Shown here: in pieces, positions 11,644 to 22,416 of the stretch
How positions within the stretch are numbered: the first letter of the stretch is position 1
How the letters are laid out: every line of letters starts with the position of its first letter
Assembly: GCA_021030915.1 (NCBI GenBank)
Contig: JAGEMR010000011.1
Location: forward strand, 310,001-374,000
Source of the DNA: Astrothelium macrocarpum
Taxonomy: Eukaryota; Ascomycota; Dothideomycetes; Trypetheliales; Trypetheliaceae
Direction: 5' to 3'
Length of the DNA: 64,000 nucleotides
The notes under the pieces: model-generated
Told to the model about the DNA's origin: nothing
Database searches by the model: none
The model's input: only the letters and a program-made list of their open reading frames with translations
Program-made: the position numbers and the translations under genes

Positions 11644-12774
11644 TCATAAATGTGAGGGCTCTACCATGATCAGTCCCCCCTTGGGAAACGCTAGTGCTGA
11701 CAAACACGAAGGTGAAGGACATCCTTCAGTTCTTACGCTCATCCAATACAGGACTATTGCCATCGTAACCTTGGTCCCTGGGAGCAGACGCGTATTGGCT
11801 GTAATGATTTGTTGATTATCATTGGTCTTGAAGAACTCATAATGTCCCATCTTCACATCTTGCCACCCCTGACCGCTTCGAAATCGATATTGTATGATGT
11901 TTTCGAACATGCCATAATCGTATTCTGATGGGACGGGGAATTTGATGCCCAGTGCGTCCTCTACCACCAATGGCATTTGGAAAAAGGTCCAGCGAGTATC
12001 GACAGTATTGACAGATTCTCTAATCTCAAGGACTACACTGTAGATCTGTTGTGTAGAAACACTAGGCATGAACGAGTCAACTTTGGAGGTGCGTGGATCG
12101 AATAGGACAAGATGAGAAGCCACATACTACACGTTGGCCACCATATTACATAGCGATTGCCAGGAAGATTTCAACTCCCCATTGATCAAACGACATAGCT
12201 CAGAAAGCATGGAATTCACGCTCCTTATGGCTGCGTTCTGCCTCGCAACACTGTTTATAATGTAGTACAGAACATCGCGATTATGATCAAGTTTCTGCCG
12301 TAACTCTTGATCATTGGCGTCGGCCTTCTTTGCAGCAAAACCCATGTTCTCCAATCCATAGTGGGCTAACATCATATTGATAGTCCCAACGTGGACGTTC
12401 AAATACTTTTGTAGCTTATCCACATGCTCGTTCTGCTCAAAACTCCACCGCAGCTTGGTCATTGTTCTCTTTAGTGAATTGCTGCTAGGTTGATCCCCTA
12501 GAGAACACTCATATTTCCTAATCTTGTTCAGAAACTCTTCCAAGGGTTGTCGGCAGCTAAGCGCAGCAAACTTGATCGAGTCGAGGGTTGCCGATGGTGC
12601 GTCGGTCGGTTGCAGTGAGTCCAGATGATTTAGGGCTAGTTGGAGTGTTGCAAGCTCCCGAGTCAGCTCTTGGTACTCGGATTTTGCGCCACCGGCTTCG
12701 CGAAGACTCTTTGTAATGTCATGAACCAGTTGGCCGACTGCGATAAAGTCGCCCACTGAGAATCCGAAAGACAT
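11644..12774 (-). CDS. Fungal STAND N-terminal (HeLo-like) domain fused to ubiquitin-like domain
   Basis: Two exons, 12128-12774 and 11644-12061, are joined by a 66-nt intron (GTATGT donor at 12127, branch GTTGACT, CCTAG acceptor) to give 354 residues. Without this intron the frame stops at an in-frame TAG just past the donor. Residues 1-60 (MSFGFSVGDFIAVGQL... with a helical continuation to about 200) match the N-terminal domain that fungi place in front of STAND/NLR proteins. Residues about 250-325 (PLVVEDALGIKFPVPSEY... LLPGTKVTMAIVL) match the ubiquitin-like domain found in the same fungal families. There is no NTPase domain, so this is effector or adaptor material without a receptor core. 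A CPSPSC motif lies near the end. It sits about 2.3 kb from an NLR; a signalling link is inference. Confidence 0.78.
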
Positions 12775-13139
12775 GGTGGCAAGATTTTAAAATTTCCGCA
12801 ATTGTGCTGTCTTCAGCGATTCCATATATGAAGAGAGATTCCGAAGATTCATCAGCAAATTCACGAATAAGTGAGGGAAACAAGGGACCCGCCGTGTGTT
12901 AGAGTTTAAAGTTCAGATGGGAATCTCAGCCTTGCCAGAATGCCTTGCACCGCCTCCATATCGCTCATTCAGGCGCATCAACTGATATGAGACGAGTTAA
13001 TCAGGAATGGCACCGACGACTTCCTCGCCGTGATATAATTGTTGCACAGGGAATGCGCACATGTTTGCCATAGAAGAAGCCTTGGTCCCTGCTGTTCATC
13101 TATAAAAGCTCCATATCTATCGCTAGATTCTCGCGAAAT
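12775..13139. other. Intergenic, promoter of the ubiquitin-like protein gene
   Basis: 365 bases between two minus-strand genes. No repeat or recognisable element. Confidence 0.45.
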
Positions 13140-14156
13140 CTACGAATCGGTAGATGCAATATCAACGACAACCTTTCCCTTTGCTCTCTCCGTCTTCAGT
13201 CGTCGAAACGCATCAGGCGCATTGTCAAACGGAAATCTTGAATCAATGACCGCTTTCATCTTCCCTTCTGCCATCCACATTCCCATCTGCTGCAGTTGAT
13301 CAAGTCTCGGTTGAGCCAGAAAGCTTTCGATTTGACGCTTTCCACCACCTAGAAAACCAGGCCAGCATCGACTTGCGGCTGTGAAAGCGAGATTCCGCAG
13401 CGTTGGCGCTCCAGCTACGCTAACAAACTTTGCAGACGCTGTAGAATACGTATGGGCCTGCCAGTACAGCTGAAAGTCGTTGCCAACATTATCCACAATG
13501 TGATTAAAGCCACCACTTTTCCTCAGCGCTTCCAGGACGCTGCCCTTCTTGTAGTCGATCACGTCGTCTGCGCCGAGCGTCCTGCACAGATCGACGTTGG
13601 CTGTCGAGCACGAAGTAGTGACGTGGCATCCGAGAATCTTCGCAATTTGGATACTGTAGACGCCGACGCCGCCTGAGCCACCGTTGATGAAGATTCTGTC
13701 TCCGTCTTTAACATATGGCGCAATCGACTGGTACGCACTTAGTCCTGCCACTCCCAGCGTAGATGCATCGACCGGTTTTACAGCAGATGGAAGTTTTGCC
13801 ACGCCGTCGACCGGAGCGGCCACATACTCGGCCAGTCCACCCCCAGCAAACGGAGTGAGGCAGGCCATTCCAAAGACAATATCACCCTTCATCAGCTCGG
13901 ACCCTTGCGCCGCTGTTGTGATCTTGCCAACAATATCAATCCCGGGTGTCTTGGGCTTTCGTAACATTATAGAGGGAACAAACTCTGCGATTTTGTAATC
14001 GACCGGATTGAGGCAAACCGACATTACTTGAACAACGTGTTCCTTCGATGGATCTTTGGGCGCAGGAATAGGAGCTCCAGCATTGAGCTTGAGAGTATTC
14101 TCCAACCCGCCTCTTGCCGTAGTGTATTGCCACACTTTCATCATGACGAGGAACAC
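13140..14156 (-). CDS. Medium-chain (MDR) zinc-independent oxidoreductase, quinone-oxidoreductase-like
   Basis: A single exon of 338 residues from the first Met. The family start (MKVWQY) is a few codons in, so Met5 or Met6 (about 14144-14141) may be the real start. It has the GroES-like N-terminal part with LNPVDYK, then the NADPH-binding Rossmann motif INGGSGGVGVYSIQIAK at about 158-174 and GADDVIDY after it. The catalytic and structural zinc ligands of alcohol dehydrogenases are absent. This fits the ToxD/enoyl-reductase-like branch common in fungal secondary metabolism, but no biosynthetic cluster surrounds it. It is divergent from the NLR across about 0.9 kb. Confidence 0.88.
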   Translation of the reverse strand: MFLVMMKVWQYTTARGGLENTLKLNAGAPIPAPKDPSKEHVVQVMSVCLNPVDYKIAEFVPSIMLRKPKTPGIDIVGKITTAAQGSELMKGDIVFGMACLTPFAGGGLAEYVAAPVDGVAKLPSAVKPVDASTLGVAGLSAYQSIAPYVKDGDRIFINGGSGGVGVYSIQIAKILGCHVTTSCSTANVDLCRTLGADDVIDYKKGSVLEALRKSGGFNHIVDNVGNDFQLYWQAHTYSTASAKFVSVAGAPTLRNLAFTAASRCWPGFLGGGKRQIESFLAQPRLDQLQQMGMWMAEGKMKAVIDSRFPFDNAPDAFRRLKTERAKGKVVVDIASTDS

Positions 14157-15080
14157 TACACATGCAGTTTCGCTGTTGCCGTAGAAGTCTCCTCCAGTCG
14201 CTCAAAGCTTCGACGAAAGGCACTGTGAAAATGTAGAGTCTCAGAAGCTTGTATCAATTCGGAATACTTTGGTCCTTGGACTTTGGGGAATTTCGAGCAT
14301 CGGAAATAGCAAACCGGTGAAATCATCTCTCATATATCCTATGAGAGATCCCAGTGGTAGCATCATGACGCAAAGTAGTACAGGAATTCACGGTACGGAT
14401 TTCGGAGGAGCGGTTCAATTGTTCTTCCGCACGCTAACCAGTCCTGTCAGTTTTAGTCGAGCTTCTAAGTAAAGCTGAATGTGGAGTAGCAATTTCTCCG
14501 AAGTCCGTGCTTGACTTTGATTGGCTCAATCCTTCGTACGAGAAGCCATGTTGCTTTTTGAAAAAGCAATAATGAATAGAAACGCTAGAGTTTGACACCT
14601 GTTAATCAAAAAAAAAATCTTTTTGGGAACATTTCGCAGGCCTTTGGTAAGTGGAAAGTTCAAGGTCTCCAAGGTCGTCGCGAAGGATGCCGTGAACCAT
14701 ATGTAAACGCGGCTCTACGCGCCAGCCCAGTTGCGACTGCTCTCATTCATGTTCGCTGATCAGGTAAATGACGGTCCAACTGAATAGCGTCTCCATAATT
14801 AAGTGACTGGTCCAATAACCGATCGAGACTAAGCGTTTTCTTGAGCAAGTGGCTCAGCGAATGGCGAATAGCAGCTGCTTGAGCAATAGTAGCTTGGCTG
14901 TGTTTTCAGCCTTGGGTCATTATCGTAAATTCTAGACTCCGCCCCGCGCCTCGTTTCAATAGGAGGCAAAATACCCTGCGTGTGTTATGTCACATACGTT
15001 ATGGAGTATTCGCTCTTGTGACCATGGTCTGTGGGCCTTTGATCGCGTCTCGAAACTCGATGCTGACATCTGTTCTCTAG
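14157..15080. other. Divergent upstream region of MDR gene (-) and NLR (+); probably holds NLR exon 1
   Basis: The first supported NLR exon begins at 15081 after a CTCTAG acceptor and has no Met, so its start codon must lie here. One phase-0 candidate is the ATG near 14749 with a CAG/GTAAAT donor, but the intron would be about 315 nt, much longer than the other introns in this window. Unresolved. Confidence 0.4.
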
Positions 15081-18000
15081 GAGCTCATACCTGATGTAAG
15101 TGACTCTACGTCGGTTCCATCAAGCCAAAACCCACGAGATCTTGGCGCCCGGTTGTCAAGATGGAAGAACTGGTTCCATACTTCTCCTACACACCGGGTA
15201 GCTGCCGCCGATCAGAGCGAAACAGCGCATGGTATCCCATCAGTACCCGTGAATACTACGAGAGAAGGTGTCATTGAACTGTCCGCCGGAGGATTGACAC
15301 CAGATGTTGAGTAGGAAGACTACATCACGCCTTGGGAAGACTACCTCTGCTAAGTCCGGCTAAAGCATCATTTTCGTTCACGGTCTGATGGGTGACGCAT
15401 ACGCTACTTGGACAAAGAATGAAGTTTTATGGCCGAAACAACTACTCGCTCAAAAGTTTCCAAATGCTCGAATCGTTACATATGGTTACGATGCCGATGT
15501 TGTGAAGCTATTTTCCAGGGTATCAAAGAGTACCATATTTGAACATAGTAGAAGTTTTATTCAGTCTGTCCACCGTATGCGGAGAGGTCAAACCAACGTG
15601 GGTTCAATTTTTCGCGCCTTATATCTGGTATAGTACTGATGATTCTCGTGATTCAAGCGGCCGATAATATTTGTGGCTCATAGCCTTGGGGGCCTCCTGG
15701 TCAAAGATGTATGCGCCTACCACACCGTCACTGTAACAAATTCTCACGGCACAGGGTTTGATATGGGCCAAGGACCAAAAGGACTTTTCGCCAGTGTACG
15801 AAGTATATCCGTCGACAAGAGGTATAATTTTTCTTGGAACCCCTCACAGAGGTGCATACGGATCTTACGCCGACTTTGGGATTCTGTTGCAAAGGTTGAC
15901 GGGAATCTTCCTCCATGATTCAAATCGCCATTTGCTCTCCTCCTTGAAAAATGATTCCGACACTCTTGAAAGAGTTTCCGAGAGTTTTGCTCGCTTACTG
16001 GATGAAAAGCTGTTTGCTATCTATTCTTTCATTGAAGAACTCCCGATGACAAATGTCAAAGGGGTAGGATTGGTAAGATGCCTCTGGGATATCAATGGTA
16101 TGAACCCTTCATTCACATGAGCTAATACTGGCTTCCAGGTTGTCGATAAAAACTCCGGCTACATTGGCTCTCCTCGTGAGGAAAAGGATAAAATTCATGC
16201 TGATCATTTGGGTATGGTCAAGTTCTCCGAGGTTCAAGACGTAGGATACGTCAAGGTAGAGGCTGCAATCGAGGATTGCTATGACATGGCAAAGCGGCAA
16301 AGCCACAAACACCCAACTGAAGACCCTGACATTCTTAGTATGTAGTCAAATTTTGGATATTGCTTTTAACTTTGGGAATCTGACCATATAAGATGACCCA
16401 GCACTACTTGAGTTCCGAACATTCTGTTACTTGAGCAAAGCGGACATTGAAAGCTTTCGTGCCTCCCGCTTAAAAGAAACCTGTCAATGGATATGTGAAC
16501 AAATTCTTTTTCAAGAATGGCTTGCAGGTAGCTCGCCATTCCTACTTCTTGTTGGTGCGGCAGGTTCGGGCAAATCACACCTGATTTCTAAGGTGATTGA
16601 TTTCATCGCCGAACGGTTTGAAGCGTCTTGGCACGACGACAATTCTTTCCCATTAGTAGTGCATTTCTTTTGTAAAGCTTCCGATGGGACGAGGAGAAGC
16701 CTGAGGAATGGTTTAGTTGGAATGATTGGGCAATTGGCGCTTACAGATATCAGATTTAGGAAAGAGTTGGCGATTTCCGGCAAAAGCTGGTACTATTCTG
16801 ATGATGAGGCTGATCAGACGATTCCTCGGATTTGGGGCAAGTTACTCTCAGAGTCTCAATCTTTGTCAAAACGCTCTTGCGTATACATGGTCATTGACGG
16901 GCTAGACGAATGCAAAGAAACGGAGCGCCAGGAATTCCTTCGAGCGGCTTATTACCATTGCACCAGAAACCCAGGAAAATTCAGAATTCTTTGCTCTGGA
17001 CGACCAGAAGCGATGAGTGACGTGGCCGATATCATGGGTGACGAAATAAGTCGTACAGCTGTAAACACAATCGAGATATCCTGGCAAACAAAATCAGACA
17101 TTGAGCAACTCATCAAAGTCAAAATGCGCCGGATGAAATTCCATACCAACAAGAAATTAAGATCCCAAGTCCAAGAAAGTATTAGTGAGGAAGCTAATGG
17201 TATGTTTCTATGGACTGATTTAACATTAAAAGAGCTTCTCAAAGCCAGGTCGGAAGCTGAAGTACTTCGTACTCTGGAAACAACAATGGAAGCACATACG
17301 TTGGAAGATATGTACAAGACAATCCTCTCATCACTTCTTGACGATGTCAGTAACGTCCGTGTTGCAATCATTAAGAACGTTCTTACATGGGCTGTACTTG
17401 CCATGTTTCCCTTGACAATTTCTCAGCTCAAAGAGGCTATTGAAAGGGATATAGGCTCCGCCATTTTTGCATTGAGCGACGAAATCGAAAGATGTGGTTC
17501 GATACTCGAGATTGATGCATTCCATCGCCTGCGCTTCCAAAATGTTGTGTCTGATTCACCGACCGACGACCAATTTGGTCGCCGACTCTCCGAAAGTTTT
17601 TCCAGCGAAGACGATCTTAGCATTGACTGGGACGATGGTAGCGGTATCGATGGAGGCGAGCTAGTCAGAGTACGCCATACAACATTTCTGGATTATTTTC
17701 GCCGGTCAAGCAATAGCGATCCGCTCGGAGTGGACATCAACACTGCTGACGCCCACATTGGGCTTATCTGCTTAAAATGCCTCACGGTTCATGTCGGACT
17801 TGGAGAATCGCGTTCTGCATTGTTTTCCTATTCTTTGCAAAATTGGCACATGCATCTTCGGCGCGTGAATTGGAGTGATATTCCAATGGGAAGGGTTTCT
17901 GAATTGTTGCAATCATTGAGAATTCTATTCGAATGCTGGGATGTGACTCGGTTTTGGCTTCGGTTTGACAAGTCTTCTAACATGGAAGCTATGCAATCAT

Positions 18001-19768
18001 CACTGAAGCTATTTCTACCAAGTTTGCTACAGGCATGCTTGGAAAAAGATTCTGACAAAAGTCCAGATCTCGAATGGGCATACAATTTGCAGACTGCTGA
18101 GAGTGGCATATCCTTCGCAGTTCACAACGTTGTTCTTTCCTCAGCAGAAAGAGCAGATTTCTTTTCACAGTTCCCCTCACTCGGCAATAAAAAGTCAATA
18201 CAACTATATGAAGATACGATTAGAGGCCTATTTCGGTTTTGGCATTCGGTATGGCAAACATCCCCGTCTTTTTCGAACAGGACTAAGATATCAAGGTGCC
18301 CGAGTATCAAATGAAACATTACCCGCATAAGATGCACGATCTTGTTGTCTCCACTCCTTTCTGGAATGCGACTTTCTGGCTGAAGTATCCAGCTACTAAA
18401 GACTTCTTCTTTGCAGAATTGCTCAAACGCCACGATCCTGGGAAAGCTGCCGAAGCGTACCAAGCCGTGCATCATGCCAATCAAGAAGTTCCTTTGATCT
18501 CCTATCGACTTATCGAACTCTACATAGAAAGGAAAGACTCATCTTGTGCTCTCCATTGGGTGGATGTATGCTCAAGTATCTGTAAGAGGCAAAACAATGA
18601 TGCTGGTTTGGGATTAGTATTGTTTCTCCACGGACGTATAATACAGCACTCGTTAGACTACACTGAGCCGTATTCAAAGTGGAAAGAAGCAGTTACCAAA
18701 GGCAGTTCAGAGGCCTTGGACGAACTCAGTAAACATTATGCACAAGAAAAGGACATGGACAATTGGACAGCGATCCACTTGCAATCCCGTGGAGCCAATG
18801 TAGATTCAGTGGATACATTTGCCCAGGCTATCCGACGGCATCCAATGTTTTCGAAATGGCACGGCTGCTTCGTGGGTGCCTGCGAGGCGTCCAATAACTT
18901 TGGTCTCTTGGTCAGATCGTATAAACAAGCTCTCCGTGAAGCAAAAAGATTAGGGGAGAGCAGGCTGGTCCAGTGCGGGTACCGCTATCACATAGCGCAT
19001 GTTTATGCGCATAAAATGAATCGCATGAAGCAAGCAATCAATCTTTGGAGCTGGATTGTGAATATTTTGGTCCGATTCTCATTTGAGTATAAAGAGACCG
19101 ATGTCAAAAGCCGATTATTCGTTCTGACCGTGGAAGAGCTCTCATATCGTGTATCAATCACCCTGGAACATCCCCTGATTCATCTCACAGAAAGCTTCAA
19201 TTTGAGGTTATTCAACTACAGCCGGCTCATGCTATTACTCGGAAAGGCGATGGAGCGAGAGATATCTCGTCAAGATGAGACAAAAGCGCTTTATCGCAAG
19301 GTTTTCCATCGAGCCATTCAGGCCGCTCGAAGAGATGGGATCGACGAATACACCGGTATCTGCCTCGGAAACTCCTTGCTCGCACTCAACCGCACCAACG
19401 ATGCAGAACGCCCTTTCAATTGGGAATGCTTCCGTGAAAATGACGGGCCTATTGAGGGAGTGGATGAGAAAATATACTGGAGGACGCTGTGTGACGGTTG
19501 TATGGCTGCTTGCGATTACTCTTATGCAGTGCAAATCCAGGGTTTCCGATACAAGTGCATGGTTTGCGCTGAAGTCGATCTTTGCGAATCGTGTTATCGA
19601 AGCTTCGGAAGTTCTGATGGCTCCGGTGTACGTCTTTGTAGCCCTCATCATCGATTTCTAAGACTCCCTGGCTCATTATGGTCGTCGGCCACAGAAGCAA
19701 AGGAGATACAAGAAGGAAACGTGTCCCCTTCAGTCCGGGAATGGTTGAAAGCTTTATCAACAGATTAG
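15081..19768 (+). CDS. NLR: alpha/beta-hydrolase + NACHT + helical repeats + ZZ-type zinc finger
   Basis: Exons 15081-15310, 15366-15597, 15658-15708, 15755-16072, 16139-16337, 16393-18248 and 18296-19768 join in consistent phase to at least 1452 residues; a 5' exon with the start codon is missing. Order of modules: a Trp/Ser-rich leader; an alpha/beta-hydrolase with DIIFVHGL, the nucleophile elbow VAHSLGG and FLGTPHRG, as in fungal SesB-like effector domains; a NACHT NTPase with Walker A GAAGSGKS and Walker B VYMVIDGLDE; a long helical region with TPR-like content; and a cysteine-rich C-terminus (CDGC, CMVC, CESC and a HH pair) of ZZ-finger type. Such proteins act in fungal heterokaryon incompatibility and innate-type responses; the ligand is unknown. 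The 55-nt intron at 15311 has a weaker GTAGGA donor, but only this join gives the conserved DIIFVHG. Confidence 0.82.
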
Positions 19769-20266
19769 GACCGCCTATAATTTCAAAGAGGGTATAGATA
19801 GATTACAAGGGGTATATAGCCAAGTGTATGAATTAATCCAAGTAAATGCTTGTAATTAGTAATGTACCAGGCTCGCAGAGCAGTGGCCCACACTATTTCT
19901 GCTGACTGAGTTTGAAGTCTCAATGTTACCGATCAATCGTAGCTGCTCCGACCTTCCGAACGGCACGAAAGACGTTTGCGCATCTTCTCAAGAAGGCTTA
20001 TTGTTCGCACTGTATCTGATAGGACACTAATGCGTTGTGAGCACGTCAGTCCATCAGACGCCTGCGCACCTCGTATCAATTCTCTTTTATTTCCAACCCA
20101 CCGGGTCACTGTACAAGCCTCTGTCCTTCCATGTAGCACGGATGAATTTGGCTAATTGGGCACTTATGTTAGAAATAGAGGGCCTGGCCAAAGGATACTC
20201 TGATGGGAGGTGCTTGTCCTTCACATACACAACTTCAGGACCAGAAATGATCCCACCAAAGACTGG
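19769..20266. other. Intergenic between convergent NLR and Isy1 genes
   Basis: About 500 bases with no supported gene; 3' flanks of both neighbours. Confidence 0.5.
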
Positions 20267-21069
20267 TCATCCGATCTTGTCCAGCAGCCTCCTCTTCTCC
20301 CTTTCCAGCAACTCCTCTTGAACTTCATCCACCGTAGGCACCCTCCAATCCGGTATCTCCTCCCACTCCGCATCGCTCTTGCTCTCTCCCTTCCCACCTG
20401 TATCCATCAATTCCGCCTCCGCCATCAGCCTCTCAAAATTCTCCTTTTCCACCTTCGCCTCATACGCCAACAACTCTCCATCTTCTTCATCCAAATTATA
20501 CCCATAATACCCCGCATCCACGGCCTTCCTCAATTCCGCCCTCTTCTCCACCGGCCTCTCCTCCTCCTCCCCCTTCTCCCTCGTCACCTCAAACATCTCT
20601 TTCACGCCCGGCAACTCCCTCGCCCTTCCAAAATACCTATACCCCTTGCCACCCCCCGCCACCTCCTTCCCGTCCGCATCGAGGAAGCGGCCGCCGCGCA
20701 TGTAGTTGGGCCCGCCGAGCTGGCGGATCTGCAGCTCCCACATGTGCTTCTCGCGCATGAGCTTGTTGATGTCGTCGTTGAGGTCGCGCAGCTGGTAGTC
20801 GCTGAGGCTCGGGTCCTGGATCTTGGTGACCTTGCGCGAGATCTCCTTGAGCACCTGGCCGCGCCACTTCTCGCACGTCGGCACCGACTCGATGGACGTG
20901 ATGGCTTTGGGTCGGCGTGTGCGGCCCGCGTCGAGGATGCCCAGCGACGCGGCTTGCGCGGCGCGGAAGCGGAAGAGCATGGATTGCGCTTTTTCGCTGT
21001 TGCGCGCCTGGAGGGGTGGGTGGTTAGTACGATTGAGAGATGTGGTGAGGGTGGGGATGTGCGCACCAT
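20267..21069 (-). CDS. ISY1: Pre-mRNA-splicing factor Isy1
   Basis: 247 residues from two exons: the ATG alone (21067-21069) and 20267-21007. The 59-nt intron (21008-21066) starts directly after the ATG (GTGCGC...CTAAC...CTCCAG). It restores the family N-terminus M-ARNSEKAQSMLFRFRAAQ, which is strong support. The conserved core follows: TRRPKAITSIES, CEKWRGQVLKEISRKV, DPSLSDYQLRDLNDDINKL and GGPNYMRGGR. The C-terminus is acidic and Lys-rich. Isy1 belongs to the NineTeen-complex-associated set in the catalytic spliceosome and influences fidelity and 3' splice-site choice. The gene is divergent from a small conserved gene at 21489. Keeping the first intron puts everything downstream out of frame. 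Confidence 0.93.
20280..21010. other. C-rich to G-rich switch across Isy1
   Basis: The + strand runs C/T-rich (CTCC, CCCTTCC) up to about 20680, then G-rich (GGCCGCC..., GAGGTCGCG, GGAAGCGG) to about 21010. Confidence 0.55.
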
Positions 21070-21488
21070 GATTGCGATGTTGCGATGTTGGTATGTACTG
21101 CAGGGTATGAATTGTTCGGGAGGGGAAAAGGTCGGATGCGGAAGAACAGAAGATGGTAGTGTTGTTAGATGGACTTTGATATCGGGTCCGAAAAAGCTCG
21201 CGTGCGTTTACTGAGGTTCTGGCTTACGCGCGAAAGCGAGCTCGGACTATCGGTCGCGATGAGCCGCCGACAGCTCTCACTCCAACAATTGCGTCAGAAG
21301 ACAACCATGGGATGGTGGGGACAGTAATCTTTGGAAGATTACCGAACACCGTCATCGTCATGGAAGCCGATATATTGGAAGCCGTCCTCTCGGGATTTCC
21401 TTGCAATTTCAAGCTTTCTCCCAAACTTGGCTCGAATCAGCTCAGCCAAACATAAACAAACTGAAATACTATCATCCAATCTGCAAAG
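21070..21488. other. Shared promoter region of Isy1 (-) and small conserved gene (+)
   Basis: About 420 bases between divergent starts. No distinctive motif recognised. Confidence 0.5.
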
Positions 21489-21958
21489 ATGTCCACCAAC
21501 AAGGGCATCCCAATCCTCGTATCCGCTCGCAGCGGCGCCCAAGCCAAAGTCATCGCCGACAAGCTCAGTCCCGAATATGATGGTTAGAACACCCCCAATC
21601 CCCATGTCCCCAAATATTTTAAAACTAATCCCGCTCGACAGTCGTCCACATTACCACAAGTCACCGCACTGACATGATTGAGATCCCCGCCATCCTCCAC
21701 GGCCGTCTCGTCACGCCATCCTTTGCAGGCAGCAATCTCTACCGTGCATACCGGGAGCGGCGGGCTCCGCGCGCCATCATCTTCAGTAGCAGCGTGCCGC
21801 GGAGCGAGATCGAGGAGATCAGGCGCTGTAGCAAGGGGAAAGATGCGGGGGTCAAGATTATCGAGTATGCCAAGACGGATGTGCTAAAATACGGTTTTCC
21901 GGGGGCGACGGCGACGGAGAGACTTGTAAGGGATCTACTGGAGAAGGAGGGGTTATGA
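21489..21958 (+). CDS. Small conserved fungal protein of unknown function
   Basis: Exons 21489-21582 and 21642-21958 (intron GTTAGA...CTAATC...GACAG) give 136 residues. It starts MSTNKGIPILVSARSG, continues with VVHITTSHRTDMIEIPAIL over the splice junction, and ends with a helical segment ATERLVRDLLEKEG. Alternating hydrophobic strands (IPILVSA, RAIIFSSSVP, GVKIIEYAK) suggest a small alpha/beta fold. I do not recognise a named family, and no catalytic motif stands out. Divergent from Isy1, convergent with CCT8. Confidence 0.65.
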
Positions 21959-22416
21959 CCAAGAGAAGGGAATATGTCTGGTGTTTGATGTTGGCTTTGG
22001 AGTCTCTTAATTCTTATGATACCCTGATGAATGATGACGAGCCACTTGATGGCTTCTTGGATAATGATAATATGCAAATCTCACATAAGCTTTTGAGATA
22101 GCATGGATTCGGGCTTATGACAGTCACCTCAAATGATCGTAGATCTCCGGATCTTCTTCATAATGTCTCTCACGTCGTTTACTTTTGTAAAGCCATCCAG
22201 TCCCAACCCCAAAGTCCAGACAGCCTCCAGGTACTGAAGAGATCCTCCTCATACATACGAACGCTGGGAGAGGCTGTAGCAAGAGTTGGATGTCTCGGGG
22301 TGGTTTGTAGTTGACCAGCCAGCTCTCACAGAACATCAGCAGACTCCCGTCAAGAATCATGGGTATTTTGTCTAAATCTTTCTGAACAATATCACACCTC
22401 ACACCCACCACCTCAC
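21959..22416. other. Intergenic between convergent genes
   Basis: 3' flanks only; nothing recognisable. Confidence 0.5.

Noticed and set aside
12062..12127. Apparent stop and frameshift splitting the ubiquitin-like gene into two genes or a pseudogene
   Set aside because: A consensus 66-nt intron in the correct phase restores a continuous conserved protein.
20210..21214. 334-codon plus-strand open frame across Isy1
   Set aside because: Antisense shadow of a conserved gene; Leu/Pro/His-rich with no domain.
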